Below are positions 26,675-34,722 of a DNA stretch of 42,813 nt, piece by piece; the first letter of the stretch is position 1, and each line of letters opens with the position of its first letter. The DNA is taken from NCBI GenBank assembly GCA_947628825.1, contig CANRBH010000008.1, positions 1 to 42,813 of the forward strand, read 5' to 3'. Both the position numbers and the translations under genes were made by a program. The stretch comes from an uncultured Clostridia bacterium. Its GTDB lineage: Bacteria > Bacillota > Clostridia > TANB77 > CAG-508. The notes below the pieces were generated by a model. That model had not been told where the DNA came from. It saw only the letters and a list, made by a program, of their open reading frames with translations, and searched no databases.

Positions 26675-26724
26675 CGGAGCAAAGATTTTCTATGCAATAA
26701 AATGCTTAAAAGATTTTTGCTCCG
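26675..26724. terminator. Bidirectional terminator between ymdB and dapB
   Basis: CGGAGCAAA (26675-26683) pairs with TTTGCTCCG (26716-26724) across an AT-rich loop with partial internal pairing. Genes converge on it from both sides. Confidence 0.8.
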
Positions 26725-26742
26725 AATAATTATATAAATAAC

Positions 26743-27486
26743 TTACATCATGCTTTCCATATCATATAAACCATTAGGCTTATTAACTAGAAATTTAGCA
26801 GCTTTAATTGCACCTTCTGCAAATACATCTCTAGAATAGGAGGTATGTTTTAATTCAAAAGTTTCAAACTCTCCAAAGAATTGAACAGTATGTTCTCCAA
26901 CAATATTGCCACCTCTAATTGAATTTAAACCAATTTCATATTTATCTCTTTTTTCGTGTTTATCATGTCTATTGTATTCATAATGATAATTTCCTCCTAA
27001 TGAAGCATTTATTTCATTAGCAAGCATTTGAGCAGTACCACTTGGACTATCAACTTTTCTATTATGATGAACTTCTGTAATTTCAATATCGGTGTTTTTT
27101 AGCAAAGGAGCAAGCCACTTAACAAGTTTTTTCATAATTGTAATATCATAAGACATATTAGCAGATTTAAAAATAGGAAATTTCTTACTATATTCTTTGA
27201 TAAGATTTTCTTGTTCTTCAGAAAAACCAGTAGTTGCAATTACAACAGGAATATTATTTTTACTAGCAAAATTCAAAATATTAAGAGTAGCTTCAGGTAG
27301 AGAAAAGTCTATAATTACATTAGGAATTTCCTTAATATCAGCTATATCAGTATATGTAGGAAAATCAGAATCACTTGCAAATTTATCAAAACCAGATTGT
27401 AAACATAAAGTTTCATCTTGTTTAACTAAATCACAAACAACGTGACCCATTTTTCCATTACATCCATTAACCATTACATTTATCAT
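26743..27486 (-). CDS. dapB: 4-hydroxy-tetrahydrodipicolinate reductase
   Basis: Reduces the dapA product to tetrahydrodipicolinate with NAD(P)H in the diaminopimelate/lysine pathway. I start at the ATG at 27486 (247 residues, MINVMVNGCNGKMG). An in-frame ATG 18 nt upstream would place GAGAAAGGA, the ribosome binding site, inside the gene. The dinucleotide-binding motif is G8-x-x-G11-x-x-G14; the catalytic and substrate motif reads EVHHNRKVDSPSGTA. The terminal region FAEGAIKAAKFLVNKPNGLYDM is canonical. It lies 72 nt after dapA on the same strand, so the two form an operon. Confidence 0.95.
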   Translation of the reverse strand: MINVMVNGCNGKMGHVVCDLVKQDETLCLQSGFDKFASDSDFPTYTDIADIKEIPNVIIDFSLPEATLNILNFASKNNIPVVIATTGFSEEQENLIKEYSKKFPIFKSANMSYDITIMKKLVKWLAPLLKNTDIEITEVHHNRKVDSPSGTAQMLANEINASLGGNYHYEYNRHDKHEKRDKYEIGLNSIRGGNIVGEHTVQFFGEFETFELKHTSYSRDVFAEGAIKAAKFLVNKPNGLYDMESMM

Positions 27487-27558
27487 ATATTTATCCTTTC
27501 TCATTTATAAAATTGAATAATTATTTTAAATCAAATATTTGCTATTCTACAATTAACA

Positions 27559-28443
27559 TTATTTATTCATTAAATTAAATAATTTTTGTTTTAAAACTTC
27601 CTCTTTTTCAGCAGTCATTTTAGTTAAAGGTAGTCTAGGAATACCAAAATCATATCCAATCATATTTAAAGCAGCCTTTACTGGAATAGGATTTACCTCA
27701 CTAAATAAGCTGTTTATAAGAGGTATAGCATCTAATTGCATTTTAGTAGCAGTTGACACATTTCCATCTAAAAAGTTTTGAACCATATCATGTGTGTATT
27801 TAGGCATTACATTTGATAAAACAGAAATAACGCCGATTCCACCTAAAGACAAAACAGGAAGTACTTGATCATCATTTCCTGAATATATTTGTAAATTATC
27901 TCTGCATAAATTTGCAATTTGAGCAATTTGAGAAAGATTTCCACTAGCCTCTTTAATAGCTACTATATTAGGTATTTTAGAAAGTTCTAAACAAGTCTTA
28001 GGTTCAATATTAACTCCAGTTCTACTTGGAACACTATATAATATAATAGGTAGATTAACACTTTGAGCAATAACTTTATAATGCTCAACTAAGCCATTTT
28101 GAGTACATTTGTTATAGTAAGGTGTAACAATTAAAAGTCCATCAGCACCAAAACTCTCAGCAAACTTAGAATTTTCAATAACTTGCTTTGTGTTATTTCC
28201 TCCAGTACCAACTATAATTGGAACTCTACCATTAGATGTTTTTATAGCACATTCTATGGCAGATTTTTTTTCATCATGAGTCATTGTAGCAGACTCTCCT
28301 GTAGTACCACATACAATTATGGCATCTACATTATTTTGAATTTGATTTTCAATAAGTCTCTCAAATTCTTTTACATTTACACCATTTTCATCAAAAGGTG
28401 TTGCAATGGCTGTTCCACAGCCTTTAAATAAAATTTTTTTCAT
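27559..28443 (-). CDS. dapA: 4-hydroxy-tetrahydrodipicolinate synthase
   Basis: Condenses pyruvate and aspartate semialdehyde, the first step specific to diaminopimelate/lysine synthesis; diaminopimelate also feeds peptidoglycan and spore dipicolinate. 294 residues, the family length. The Schiff-base lysine K164 lies in IVAIKEASGN; the catalytic triad partners are T47/T48 (CGTTGES) with Y109/Y110 (TPYYNK) and Y136 (ILYSVPSRTG), and R141 binds the substrate. AGGAG precedes the ATG. No lysine riboswitch or T-box is visible upstream, only a short palindrome shared with spoVS. Confidence 0.96.
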   Translation of the reverse strand: MKKILFKGCGTAIATPFDENGVNVKEFERLIENQIQNNVDAIIVCGTTGESATMTHDEKKSAIECAIKTSNGRVPIIVGTGGNNTKQVIENSKFAESFGADGLLIVTPYYNKCTQNGLVEHYKVIAQSVNLPIILYSVPSRTGVNIEPKTCLELSKIPNIVAIKEASGNLSQIAQIANLCRDNLQIYSGNDDQVLPVLSLGGIGVISVLSNVMPKYTHDMVQNFLDGNVSTATKMQLDAIPLINSLFSEVNPIPVKAALNMIGYDFGIPRLPLTKMTAEKEEVLKQKLFNLMNK

Positions 28444-28476
28444 AAATAATCACTCCTAAAAGAAGTTTATTATATA

Positions 28477-28490
28477 AATGTAATTACATT
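28477..28490. promoter_or_regulatory. Palindromic operator candidate in the dapA leader
   Basis: The perfect 14-nt palindrome AATGTAATTACATT shares the decamer TGTAATTACA with a second site before spoVS (28691-28704). On the reverse strand it lies ~10-25 nt downstream of the predicted dapA start (TATAAT at 28507-28512, weak -35). Confidence 0.5.
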
Positions 28491-28657
28491 CATATTGATA
28501 ATGCTCATTATATTACAAAACAATAAAAAAATAAATAAAATTATTAAAAATTAATAAATCAAAATTTAAATCAATAATAAATAAAAATAAAAAGTATAAA
28601 ATGTCAAATATTGTCAAACAAGGTCGACGAAAAGTTAAGAAAAATGCCTGAAAATAC

Positions 28658-28704
28658 TAGACATTTTATCTACATAGTATTATAAATATATTTGTAATTA
28701 CAAA
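28658..28704 (+). promoter_or_regulatory. spoVS promoter with palindromic operator candidate
   Basis: TAGACA (28658-28663) and TATAAA (28681-28686) with a 17-nt spacer. The perfect palindrome TTTGTAATTACAAA (28691-28704) covers the predicted start point. It shares TGTAATTACA with the dapA-side site. I do not see a SigH-type promoter (AGGA.../GAAT) here, although B. subtilis spoVS uses SigH. Confidence 0.5.
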
Positions 28705-28728
28705 ATAAAATAATATTAGGAGGAAAAA

Positions 28729-28989
28729 ATGGAAGTTTTAAAAATCTCATCAAAATCAAACCCAAATTCAGTAGCAGGAGCTATTGCTGGGATGGTAAAA
28801 GAAACAAGGAAGGCAGAAATGCAAGCAATTGGAGCAGGAGCTCTAAATCAAGCTGTAAAGGCTGTTGCTATAGCAAGAGGATTTGTAGCACCAACAGGAG
28901 TTGACTTAGTATGTATACCTGCATTTGCAGAAGTTCAAGTAGAAGGAGAGGACAGAACAGGAATTAGACTAATAGTAGAGTCTAGATAA
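28729..28989 (+). CDS. spoVS: Stage V sporulation protein S
   Basis: 86 residues, exactly the family size. SpoVS is a small Alba-like protein needed for late spore development in B. subtilis; it is also found in some non-sporulating bacteria. The text VLKISSKSNPNSVAGAIAGM, QAIGAGALNQAVKAVAIARG and GVDLVCIPAF is near-invariant in the family. AGGAGG lies before the ATG. It is divergent from dapA, with palindromes between them. Confidence 0.96.
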   Translation: MEVLKISSKSNPNSVAGAIAGMVKETRKAEMQAIGAGALNQAVKAVAIARGFVAPTGVDLVCIPAFAEVQVEGEDRTGIRLIVESR

Positions 28990-29022
28990 AAAGGTTGTAT
29001 AATATAGTTGTAGGAATTATTC

Positions 29023-29051
29023 CGTATCAACGATTATATAGTAAACAATAA
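29023..29051 (+). repeat. Three-copy structured element, copy B
   Basis: A 29-nt core (CGTATCAACGATTATATAG... CAATAA) matching copies at 24474 and 42005. It is preceded by a small hairpin (GGAAT-T-ATTCC, 29013-29023) and followed by the long hairpin at 29063-29106. It lies 33 nt after spoVS. Confidence 0.6.
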
Positions 29052-29062
29052 AACTAGTGGGG

Positions 29063-29115
29063 CATGGATAAATATTGTTGTGAAGCTGACAAAATATTTA
29101 TTCATGTCATTTTTG
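29063..29115 (+). terminator. Long hairpin after spoVS, probable terminator
   Basis: CATGGATAAATATT (29063-29076) pairs with AATATTTATTCATG (29093-29106) with one wobble and a 16-nt loop, followed by TCATTTTTG. Confidence 0.6.
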
Positions 29116-29124
29116 ATTAAAATA

Positions 29125-29153
29125 TTGAAAATTTTATTATATTATTATATGAT
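29125..29153 (+). promoter_or_regulatory. Promoter of the peptide-binding protein gene
   Basis: TTGAAA (29125-29130) and TATGAT (29148-29153) with a 17-nt spacer. The region is AT-rich, so the call is moderate. Confidence 0.45.
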
Positions 29154-29170
29154 ACACGAAGGAGAAAGAA

Positions 29171-30748
29171 ATGAAATCAAGTGGTAATAACTTTTTTAAG
29201 TATATATTTATTATAGTCGTAATAGCTCTTATTTGTGGTGCAGTTTATATTCTTTACTATAGTAATAACAAAGAAGGGGAAGAAGATATAGAAGATTCTA
29301 ATAGCAGTGAAGAAGAAAATATAAGTATAGTAGAAAATTTAAAAATGGGTATAACCAATTATGATACAATGAATCCTATTTTAACTAAAAATAGAGACAT
29401 TGTAAATATAGACAAGCTTGTATTTGATCCGATTTTTTTTATCACATCAGATTATAATTTACAAACATGTTTAGGAAAATCAATAAATAGAACATCTGAA
29501 ACGAGTTATGAAATAAAAATAGATTCAAGCATTAGATGGCAGGATGGAACAACTTTTACTTCTACAGATGTCAAATATACAATAGAGCAAATAAAAAATA
29601 CTAACTCAATATATTTATCAAATGTACAAGATGTAGTAAGTGTAGATACTCCAGACTCAGAAACAGTTGTCATAAATCTATCAAGAAATGTACCTTTTTT
29701 TGAATACAATTTAACTTTCCCAATAGTATCAAGCAGATATTACTTTGATCAAGATTTTGTTAATTCAAACAAGATACCAATGGGAACAGGAATGTACAAA
29801 ATCGCAAGTATAAATGATGATAACATATTACTTATTATGAATGACAAATGGAAGAACTTTAAAACAAATCAGCCAAGAACACAATCAATTACTTTGCATA
29901 AATATAATGCAATAGGAGAAGTTTTTAACACTTTTAAACTTGGAAATATTGATTTACTAAATACCTATATGACAAACTATGCAGACTATATTGGAACAAT
30001 AGGATATAATAAAAGAGAATATAGTGGAAGAGATTATGATTTTTTAAGCTTTAACTGTAATGATAATATATTATCAGATCCAGCAGTAAGAAAAGCTATA
30101 AATTACGCTATAAATAAAGATAATATTGTAAGTACTGTATTTGGATATTCAAAAATAGTATCAAACTCACCACTTGACTATGGAAGTTTATTATATAATG
30201 GAGAAAATGTTATTTCATTTAATCAAGATTTGGCCAAAAAGACTTTGCAAGATAATGGATGGACTTATACAAATAATAGATGGCAGAAGAATATAAATGG
30301 ATATGTAAAAAAATTAAATTTATCATTAGTTGTAAATAAAGAACAAAGTGATAGAGTCAATGTTGCAAATAATATAAAAAATCAACTAGCTGATGTAGGA
30401 ATAATAGTAAATGTTGTACAGGTAGATAACAATAGATATAACAGTTACTTAAACAATAAAGATTATCAAATGATATTAACCGGAGTATCCAGTTCAGTAA
30501 GTCCGGATTTATCTTACTTTTATGGTTATGGAAACATATCTAACTATTATAATGAAGAAGTATTTTCTAAAATAAACTCAACTGATACAATTAAAGAAGC
30601 ACAAAAAATAACAAATGATGAAGTACCACATATTGGTTTATATAGAAATAAAGGAACCATTATTTTAAATTCAAATGTTGGAGGTGATTTTTCACCAAAT
30701 TCATACTTTTTATATTATAATTTTAATAAATGGTATAGACAGCAATAG
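29171..30748 (+). CDS. ABC transporter substrate-binding protein, family 5
   Basis: 525 residues. An N-terminal hydrophobic segment (~10-31, YIFIIVVIALICGAVYILYY) is followed by an acidic Ser/Glu linker (EEDIEDSNSSEEEN) and the SBP_bac_5 domain. Recognisable blocks are LDTLNPI-like YDTMNPILTKNRD, SIRWQDGTTFTSTDVKYTIE (the W.DG..f.a.DV.yt motif), PVVSSRYYF-like IVSSRYYFD, SFNCNDNILSDPAVRKAINY (the d.rVR.Ai.yAid motif) and QLADVGIIVNVVQVDNN. The family binds oligopeptides, nickel or similar solutes. The Cys in LICGA sits inside the hydrophobic segment and does not fit a lipobox, so it is probably anchored by the uncleaved helix. No permease or ATPase gene is nearby, so substrate and transporter are unknown. 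Confidence 0.88.
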   Translation: MKSSGNNFFKYIFIIVVIALICGAVYILYYSNNKEGEEDIEDSNSSEEENISIVENLKMGITNYDTMNPILTKNRDIVNIDKLVFDPIFFITSDYNLQTCLGKSINRTSETSYEIKIDSSIRWQDGTTFTSTDVKYTIEQIKNTNSIYLSNVQDVVSVDTPDSETVVINLSRNVPFFEYNLTFPIVSSRYYFDQDFVNSNKIPMGTGMYKIASINDDNILLIMNDKWKNFKTNQPRTQSITLHKYNAIGEVFNTFKLGNIDLLNTYMTNYADYIGTIGYNKREYSGRDYDFLSFNCNDNILSDPAVRKAINYAINKDNIVSTVFGYSKIVSNSPLDYGSLLYNGENVISFNQDLAKKTLQDNGWTYTNNRWQKNINGYVKKLNLSLVVNKEQSDRVNVANNIKNQLADVGIIVNVVQVDNNRYNSYLNNKDYQMILTGVSSSVSPDLSYFYGYGNISNYYNEEVFSKINSTDTIKEAQKITNDEVPHIGLYRNKGTIILNSNVGGDFSPNSYFLYYNFNKWYRQQ

Positions 30749-30823
30749 CTTAATAAATAGATATATAAGATGATTTGCAACAAAAATGTAATATTAAAAC
30801 TGAAAAAATGTTTGGAAAAAGTA

Positions 30824-30851
30824 TTGACAAAAAATTTATTTAATATATAAT
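30824..30851 (+). promoter_or_regulatory. Promoter of recA
   Basis: TTGACA (30824-30829) and TATAAT (30846-30851) with a 16-nt spacer, ~40 nt before the ATG. Confidence 0.8.
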
Positions 30852-30857
30852 ATGTAC

Positions 30858-30869
30858 AAACACATGTTT
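30858..30869 (+). promoter_or_regulatory. LexA-box-like palindrome at recA
   Basis: AAAC-ACAT-GTTT (30858-30869), extended CAAACACATGTTTT, sits at the predicted transcription start. The Gram-positive LexA consensus is GAAC-N4-GTTC; here the outermost G and C of each half are A and T. SOS control of recA is expected, but the site is a degenerate match. Confidence 0.45.
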
Positions 30870-30889
30870 TAGAAAAATAGGAGGAAATT

Positions 30890-31966
30890 ATGAGTACAGA
30901 AAAAATGAATTCAGAAAAACAAAAAGCATTAGAAGCAGCAATGGGACAAATTGAAAAACAATTTGGAAAAGGATCAGTAATGAAATTAGGAGATTATAAA
31001 GCAATAAACATAGAAGCAATTCCAACAGGTGCTCTTAGTTTAGATATAGCTTTAGGAATAGGAGGTATTCCTAAAGGAAGAATTATAGAAGTATTTGGAC
31101 CTGAATCTTCAGGAAAAACTACTTTAGCATTACATATGATAGCAGAAGCTCAAAAGCAAGGTGGTGAAGCTGCATTTATTGATGCAGAGCATGCACTAGA
31201 CCCAGTTTATGCAAAACATCTTGGAGTAGATATTGATAATTTAATAGTATCACAACCTGATACAGGGGAACAAGCTTTAGAGATAGCAGAAGCTTTAGTT
31301 AGAAGCGGAGCAATAGACTTAATAGTTGTAGACTCTGTTGCAGCCTTAGTTCCAAAAGCGGAAATTGATGGAGATATGGGAGATGCACATGTAGGTCTTC
31401 AAGCAAGACTTATGTCACAAGCCTTAAGAAAATTAGCAGGTGTAATAAATAAATCAAATAGCTGTATTGTATTTATAAACCAATTAAGAGAAAAAGTAGG
31501 AATAATGTTTGGTAATCCAGAAACAACCCCTGGAGGAAGAGCATTAAAATTCTATGCATCAGTAAGATTAGATATTAGAAGAGTTGAAAACATAAAGCAG
31601 GATGGAGAAGTTATAGGAAGTAGAGCAAAAGTAAAAGTTGTTAAAAACAAAGTTGCTCCTCCATTTAGAGAAGCAGAGTTTGACATAATATATGGTAAAG
31701 GTATATCTAAGTCAGGAAATATACTTGATATAGGAATAAACTTAGGATTAGTAGAAAAGAGTGGTTCGTGGTTTGGTTATAATGGAGAGAGAATAGGGCA
31801 AGGAAGAGAAAATGCTAAGAAATATCTTGAAGACAATCCTAAGGTTATGGCTGAAATAGAAGAAAAGATTAGAAATAACTTTGACCAAGCTTTTGAAAAT
31901 AGCCTAGGTGATGAAGTTGTTGATGAAGAACAAGAAAAAGCACCAGAAGAAGATGAAGAAGAGTAA
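30890..31966 (+). CDS. recA: Recombinase RecA
   Basis: DNA-strand exchange and SOS co-protease protein. 358 residues. Walker A G70-PESSGKT (70-77), [19 protein letters not shown] as Walker B with loop L1, [27 protein letters not shown] as loop L2 and the KNK/core segment, then a C-terminal acidic tail ([14 protein letters not shown]). AGGAGG lies before the ATG. It is followed by recX in the same direction across a hairpin. Confidence 0.98.
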   Translation: MSTEKMNSEKQKALEAAMGQIEKQFGKGSVMKLGDYKAINIEAIPTGALSLDIALGIGGIPKGRIIEVFGPESSGKTTLALHMIAEAQKQGGEAAFIDAEHALDPVYAKHLGVDIDNLIVSQPDTGEQALEIAEALVRSGAIDLIVVDSVAALVPKAEIDGDMGDAHVGLQARLMSQALRKLAGVINKSNSCIVFINQLREKVGIMFGNPETTPGGRALKFYASVRLDIRRVENIKQDGEVIGSRAKVKVVKNKVAPPFREAEFDIIYGKGISKSGNILDIGINLGLVEKSGSWFGYNGERIGQGRENAKKYLEDNPKVMAEIEEKIRNNFDQAFENSLGDEVVDEEQEKAPEEDEEE

Positions 31967-31997
31967 TTATAACATAAGTATAAGTAATAAAATTCTG

Positions 31998-32032
31998 GCA
32001 AAGTTTTTCTATGACAAGTATAAAAACTTTGC
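31998..32032 (+). terminator. Attenuator-like hairpin between recA and recX
   Basis: A perfect 11-bp stem, GCAAAGTTTTT (31998-32008) with AAAAACTTTGC (32022-32032), has a 13-nt loop and no strong T-run, so some read-through into recX is likely. A partial terminator between these genes is known in E. coli. Confidence 0.6.
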
Positions 32033-32057
32033 TCGAAAAATTTGACAGGAGGTAAAT

Positions 32058-32543
32058 TTGGAAATCTTACCTTACTCGGAAAATATTGAGGAATTAGAAC
32101 AAATTGATAAAGTCAAAAGTAGAGTGTTAAAATTTATAATGTATAAGAAAAGAACGGAAACAGAAATAAGAAATAAATTTCGCAATACTTTTGACGATAA
32201 TATATTTGAGCAAGTAATTGAAGAGTTAAAAGAATTAGGATATATTGATGATAACAACTATATTGAAAGAGCAGTAAATGAATATATAAGTCTAAAAAAT
32301 ATGTCCATGAAAGAATTAAAATATAAGTTACTTTCTAAAGGAATAAAAAGTGACATTATTGATGATTATTTTTCAGAGAATTATGACAAACTGCTTGAAT
32401 TTGAAGAAAAATCAGCAGAAAATATATTCTTGAAAAAATCTTCTTTAATGGAAATTCAAGATATTAAATTATTTTTAAGAAAAAAAGGATATATGGAGGA
32501 AAGCATAAAAAATGCAGAACATCTTTACACTAGAAACAACTAA
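32058..32543 (+). CDS. recX: Regulatory protein RecX
   Basis: Binds RecA filaments and limits their activity. 161 residues of the three-helix RecX repeats: KSRVLKFIMYKKRTETEIRN, LKELGYIDDNNYIERAVNEY and SMKELKYKLLSKGIKSDIID are the tandem units, followed by LFLRKKGYMEESIKNAEH. The start is TTG at 32058, five bases after AGGAGG; no ATG fits as well. The gene overlaps scpA by 32 nt, so the two are translationally coupled. Confidence 0.9.
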   Translation: MEILPYSENIEELEQIDKVKSRVLKFIMYKKRTETEIRNKFRNTFDDNIFEQVIEELKELGYIDDNNYIERAVNEYISLKNMSMKELKYKLLSKGIKSDIIDDYFSENYDKLLEFEEKSAENIFLKKSSLMEIQDIKLFLRKKGYMEESIKNAEHLYTRNN

Positions 32544-33270
32544 ATATAACATAAAAACACAGAACTTTGAAGGTCCTCTTGATTTGTTATGTCATTTAAT
32601 AGATATAAATAAAATGGACATCTATGATGTTAATCTAAATGAAATAACAGACCAATATATTGAGTACATTAAGAAGATGGAAGAGATGGATTTAGAAATG
32701 ACAAGTGAATTTTTAGTTATGGCTTCTAATTTGCTTTATATAAAATCAAAGATGCTTCTTCCAAGAGTAGAAGATGATGAAGAAATGATCTCGGAAGAAG
32801 AGCTTATCCAAAGAATTATAGAATACAAACAATATAAGGAAATAACTAAAACATTTTCTTCAATGTATGCAGAAAATAATAAAAGATTTTATAGACAACC
32901 AGAAAAAATAGAACTTCCAAAACAAGATTTAGAATTAAACTATACACAAGAAGATATAGTAAATATGTATAAAGATTTACTAGACAGAACAAGTGTTAGA
33001 GTAAATAAAAATGCCAAAAATCTTGAAAAAATTGCTCTTATTGAAAATTATTCAGTAGGAGACACAGTTAAAACAATGTTTAGAGAGCTTATTAGGAATT
33101 CTAATTTTGTATTTAACAAGTTATTTTCCTTGAATCGATGTAAACCACAAGAAGTTGTTACAGCTTTTTCGGGACTACTAGAAATGTCAAGAAGAAGTAA
33201 AGTAGAAACAAATCAAGAAGAGTTATTTGGAGATATTGAAGTTACTAAAAAGAAAAAGTCTAATGTATAG
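32512..33270 (+). CDS. scpA: Segregation and condensation protein A
   Basis: Kleisin subunit of the bacterial SMC condensin complex. 252 residues, the usual length. The N-terminal domain shows FEGPLDLLCHLIDINKMDIY and DVNLNEITDQYIEYI, then EFLVMASNLLYIKSKMLLPR, all family hallmarks. The C-terminal winged helix includes VVTAFSGLLEMSRRSKVE. GGAGG inside the recX tail serves as ribosome binding site. scpB, normally next to scpA, is not here; the next gene is the DUF2953 protein. Confidence 0.94.
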   Translation: MQNIFTLETTKYNIKTQNFEGPLDLLCHLIDINKMDIYDVNLNEITDQYIEYIKKMEEMDLEMTSEFLVMASNLLYIKSKMLLPRVEDDEEMISEEELIQRIIEYKQYKEITKTFSSMYAENNKRFYRQPEKIELPKQDLELNYTQEDIVNMYKDLLDRTSVRVNKNAKNLEKIALIENYSVGDTVKTMFRELIRNSNFVFNKLFSLNRCKPQEVVTAFSGLLEMSRRSKVETNQEELFGDIEVTKKKKSNV

Positions 33271-33362
33271 TAATTAAAATTATAAATATACAAAAAATAA
33301 AACATAAATAAAAGTATAAATAAAGTAAAAAATGGAAAAAACTACTATAAGGAGGATTCCTT

Positions 33363-33974
33363 GTGGTAGTTTTAATTTTGTGTATTATTTTAATAGTTAT
33401 TTTAGTAATATCACTATGCTTTGTTTTTTCTGCCATAAAGTTTAAGTTAATAGATTTTAAAATAACGGATTATGAAGATTTAAAAAAAATAATTATGCTA
33501 ATAAAAAATAAAGAATATCTTAAAATATTTAATTATCTAGATTTTATTTTTAAATTTGAATTTTGCGTATTAAAAAAAGTTCCTATACTAAGCTTTAAAA
33601 TTTCTGATGATAAAATTGCTAGTTTTTTAAAAAAACAGTTAAAAAAACACAAATTAAAAAAGGAAGAAAAAGATTTAGAAATATTTGCAAAAGAAGACAA
33701 AAAAGAACTTAAAAAAGATTATGCAGATTTAAACTTAGAAAGTTTAGATTTTCTTATGAATTTAGGAACAGATAATGCAAGTTTAACAGCATTACTATCT
33801 ACATCAATTACAATTATAATTTCAATGGCATTACCATTTTTAGTAGATAAAATAGAGCCAGAAAAATATAATTATGAAATAAATCCAATTTATTTAGACA
33901 AACCAATATTTAATCTTAATGCCTCAATGGTGTTTTCAATGCCAGCAACAGATATTATAAAGTTATTTAGATAA
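33363..33974 (+). CDS. DUF2953 protein (YtfI-like)
   Basis: 203 residues with an N-terminal transmembrane helix (~1-25, VVLILCIILIVILVISLCFVF) and a Lys-rich middle. The segment NLGTDNASLTALLSTSITI (~135-153) is the DUF2953 signature (GLGDAA.TALL), followed by a second hydrophobic part. The start is GTG at 33363, seven bases after GGAGG. It lies 66 nt upstream of gerW, matching the ytfI-ytfJ order in B. subtilis, which supports the assignment. A sporulation-linked role is suggested only by that pairing. Confidence 0.8.
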   Translation: MVVLILCIILIVILVISLCFVFSAIKFKLIDFKITDYEDLKKIIMLIKNKEYLKIFNYLDFIFKFEFCVLKKVPILSFKISDDKIASFLKKQLKKHKLKKEEKDLEIFAKEDKKELKKDYADLNLESLDFLMNLGTDNASLTALLSTSITIIISMALPFLVDKIEPEKYNYEINPIYLDKPIFNLNASMVFSMPATDIIKLFR

Positions 33975-34040
33975 AAATGAATAAAAAAATAAATATGGTA
34001 AATAATACAAAAAGAAATTAATTAGTAAGGAGAGATTGAT

Positions 34041-34640
34041 ATGGCTAATTATCCGATAGAAGGTTTAATGAATAGTGCAATGAATTCAATCAAAGAAATG
34101 ATTGATGTAAATACTATTATTGGAGATCCTATTGAAACATCTAATAATATAATTATTATTCCTGTATCAAAAGTTAATTTTGGATTTGCAGCAGGCGGAA
34201 GTGAATTTAAAGTAAAAGGAATGTCTGATAAAAAAGATAAGGACAAAGAAATAAGCGAAAGTGAAGAGAGAATAAGGCTTCCATTTGGAGGAGGTTCAGG
34301 AGCAGGAGTGAGTATAAGTCCAATAGCATTTATTGTTGTACAACCAACAGGAGTAAAACTATTACCAGTAACACATGCATCTTCATTAGACAAATTATTA
34401 GATTTAGTTCCTGACTTAATAGAAAAAACTACACAAATGCTAGATAAAAAACTAAGTAAATCAAACAAAATAATGCAAGAAAATCTAATAGTAAAATTAA
34501 ATGATGACAAAACTAAAGATAAAAAAGACAGTAAAGATGAAAAAGAAAACAGTAATGAAAATACAAATAATGAACCATCTAAGGTAACTGAGATTGAATC
34601 AAAACCATATGAAGTAGAATATGACGAGACAGATATATAA
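34041..34640 (+). CDS. gerW: Spore protein GerW (YtfJ family)
   Basis: 199 residues. YtfJ/GerW is needed for a germinant receptor response in Bacillus and is widespread in spore formers. The core is clear: MNSAMNSIKEMIDVNTIIGD, TIIPVSKVNFGFAAGGSEF-like text (IIIPVSKVNFGFAAGGSE), LPFGGGSGAGVSISPIAFIV and VTHASSLDKLLDLVPDLIEK. A charged low-complexity C-terminal extension (Asp/Lys/Asn-rich, ~150-199) is added. AGGAGAG precedes the ATG. It is the last gene of the scpA-DUF2953-gerW run, before a strong terminator. Confidence 0.93.
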   Translation: MANYPIEGLMNSAMNSIKEMIDVNTIIGDPIETSNNIIIIPVSKVNFGFAAGGSEFKVKGMSDKKDKDKEISESEERIRLPFGGGSGAGVSISPIAFIVVQPTGVKLLPVTHASSLDKLLDLVPDLIEKTTQMLDKKLSKSNKIMQENLIVKLNDDKTKDKKDSKDEKENSNENTNNEPSKVTEIESKPYEVEYDETDI

Positions 34641-34674
34641 TTATTATAATCAAATAATATTTATTAAATAATAA

Positions 34675-34722
34675 ATAAACAAGTAGAGTAAGGTATAAAG
34701 GTACCTTACTTTACTTGTTTAT
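34675..34722. terminator. Bidirectional terminator, gerW / C39-type gene
   Basis: A 21-bp stem (34675-34695 with 34702-34722, one G-T wobble) with a 6-nt loop. It lies between convergent genes, and the last codons of the C39-type reading frame fall inside its right arm. Confidence 0.85.

Noticed and set aside
28444..28728. Lysine riboswitch or T-box ahead of dapA
   Set aside because: The leader is under 60 nt from the predicted start and contains only a short palindrome; none of the conserved riboswitch or T-box sequences is visible.
29171..29270. Lipoprotein signal on the peptide-binding protein
   Set aside because: The Cys in LICGA lies inside the hydrophobic segment and the preceding residues do not fit a lipobox.
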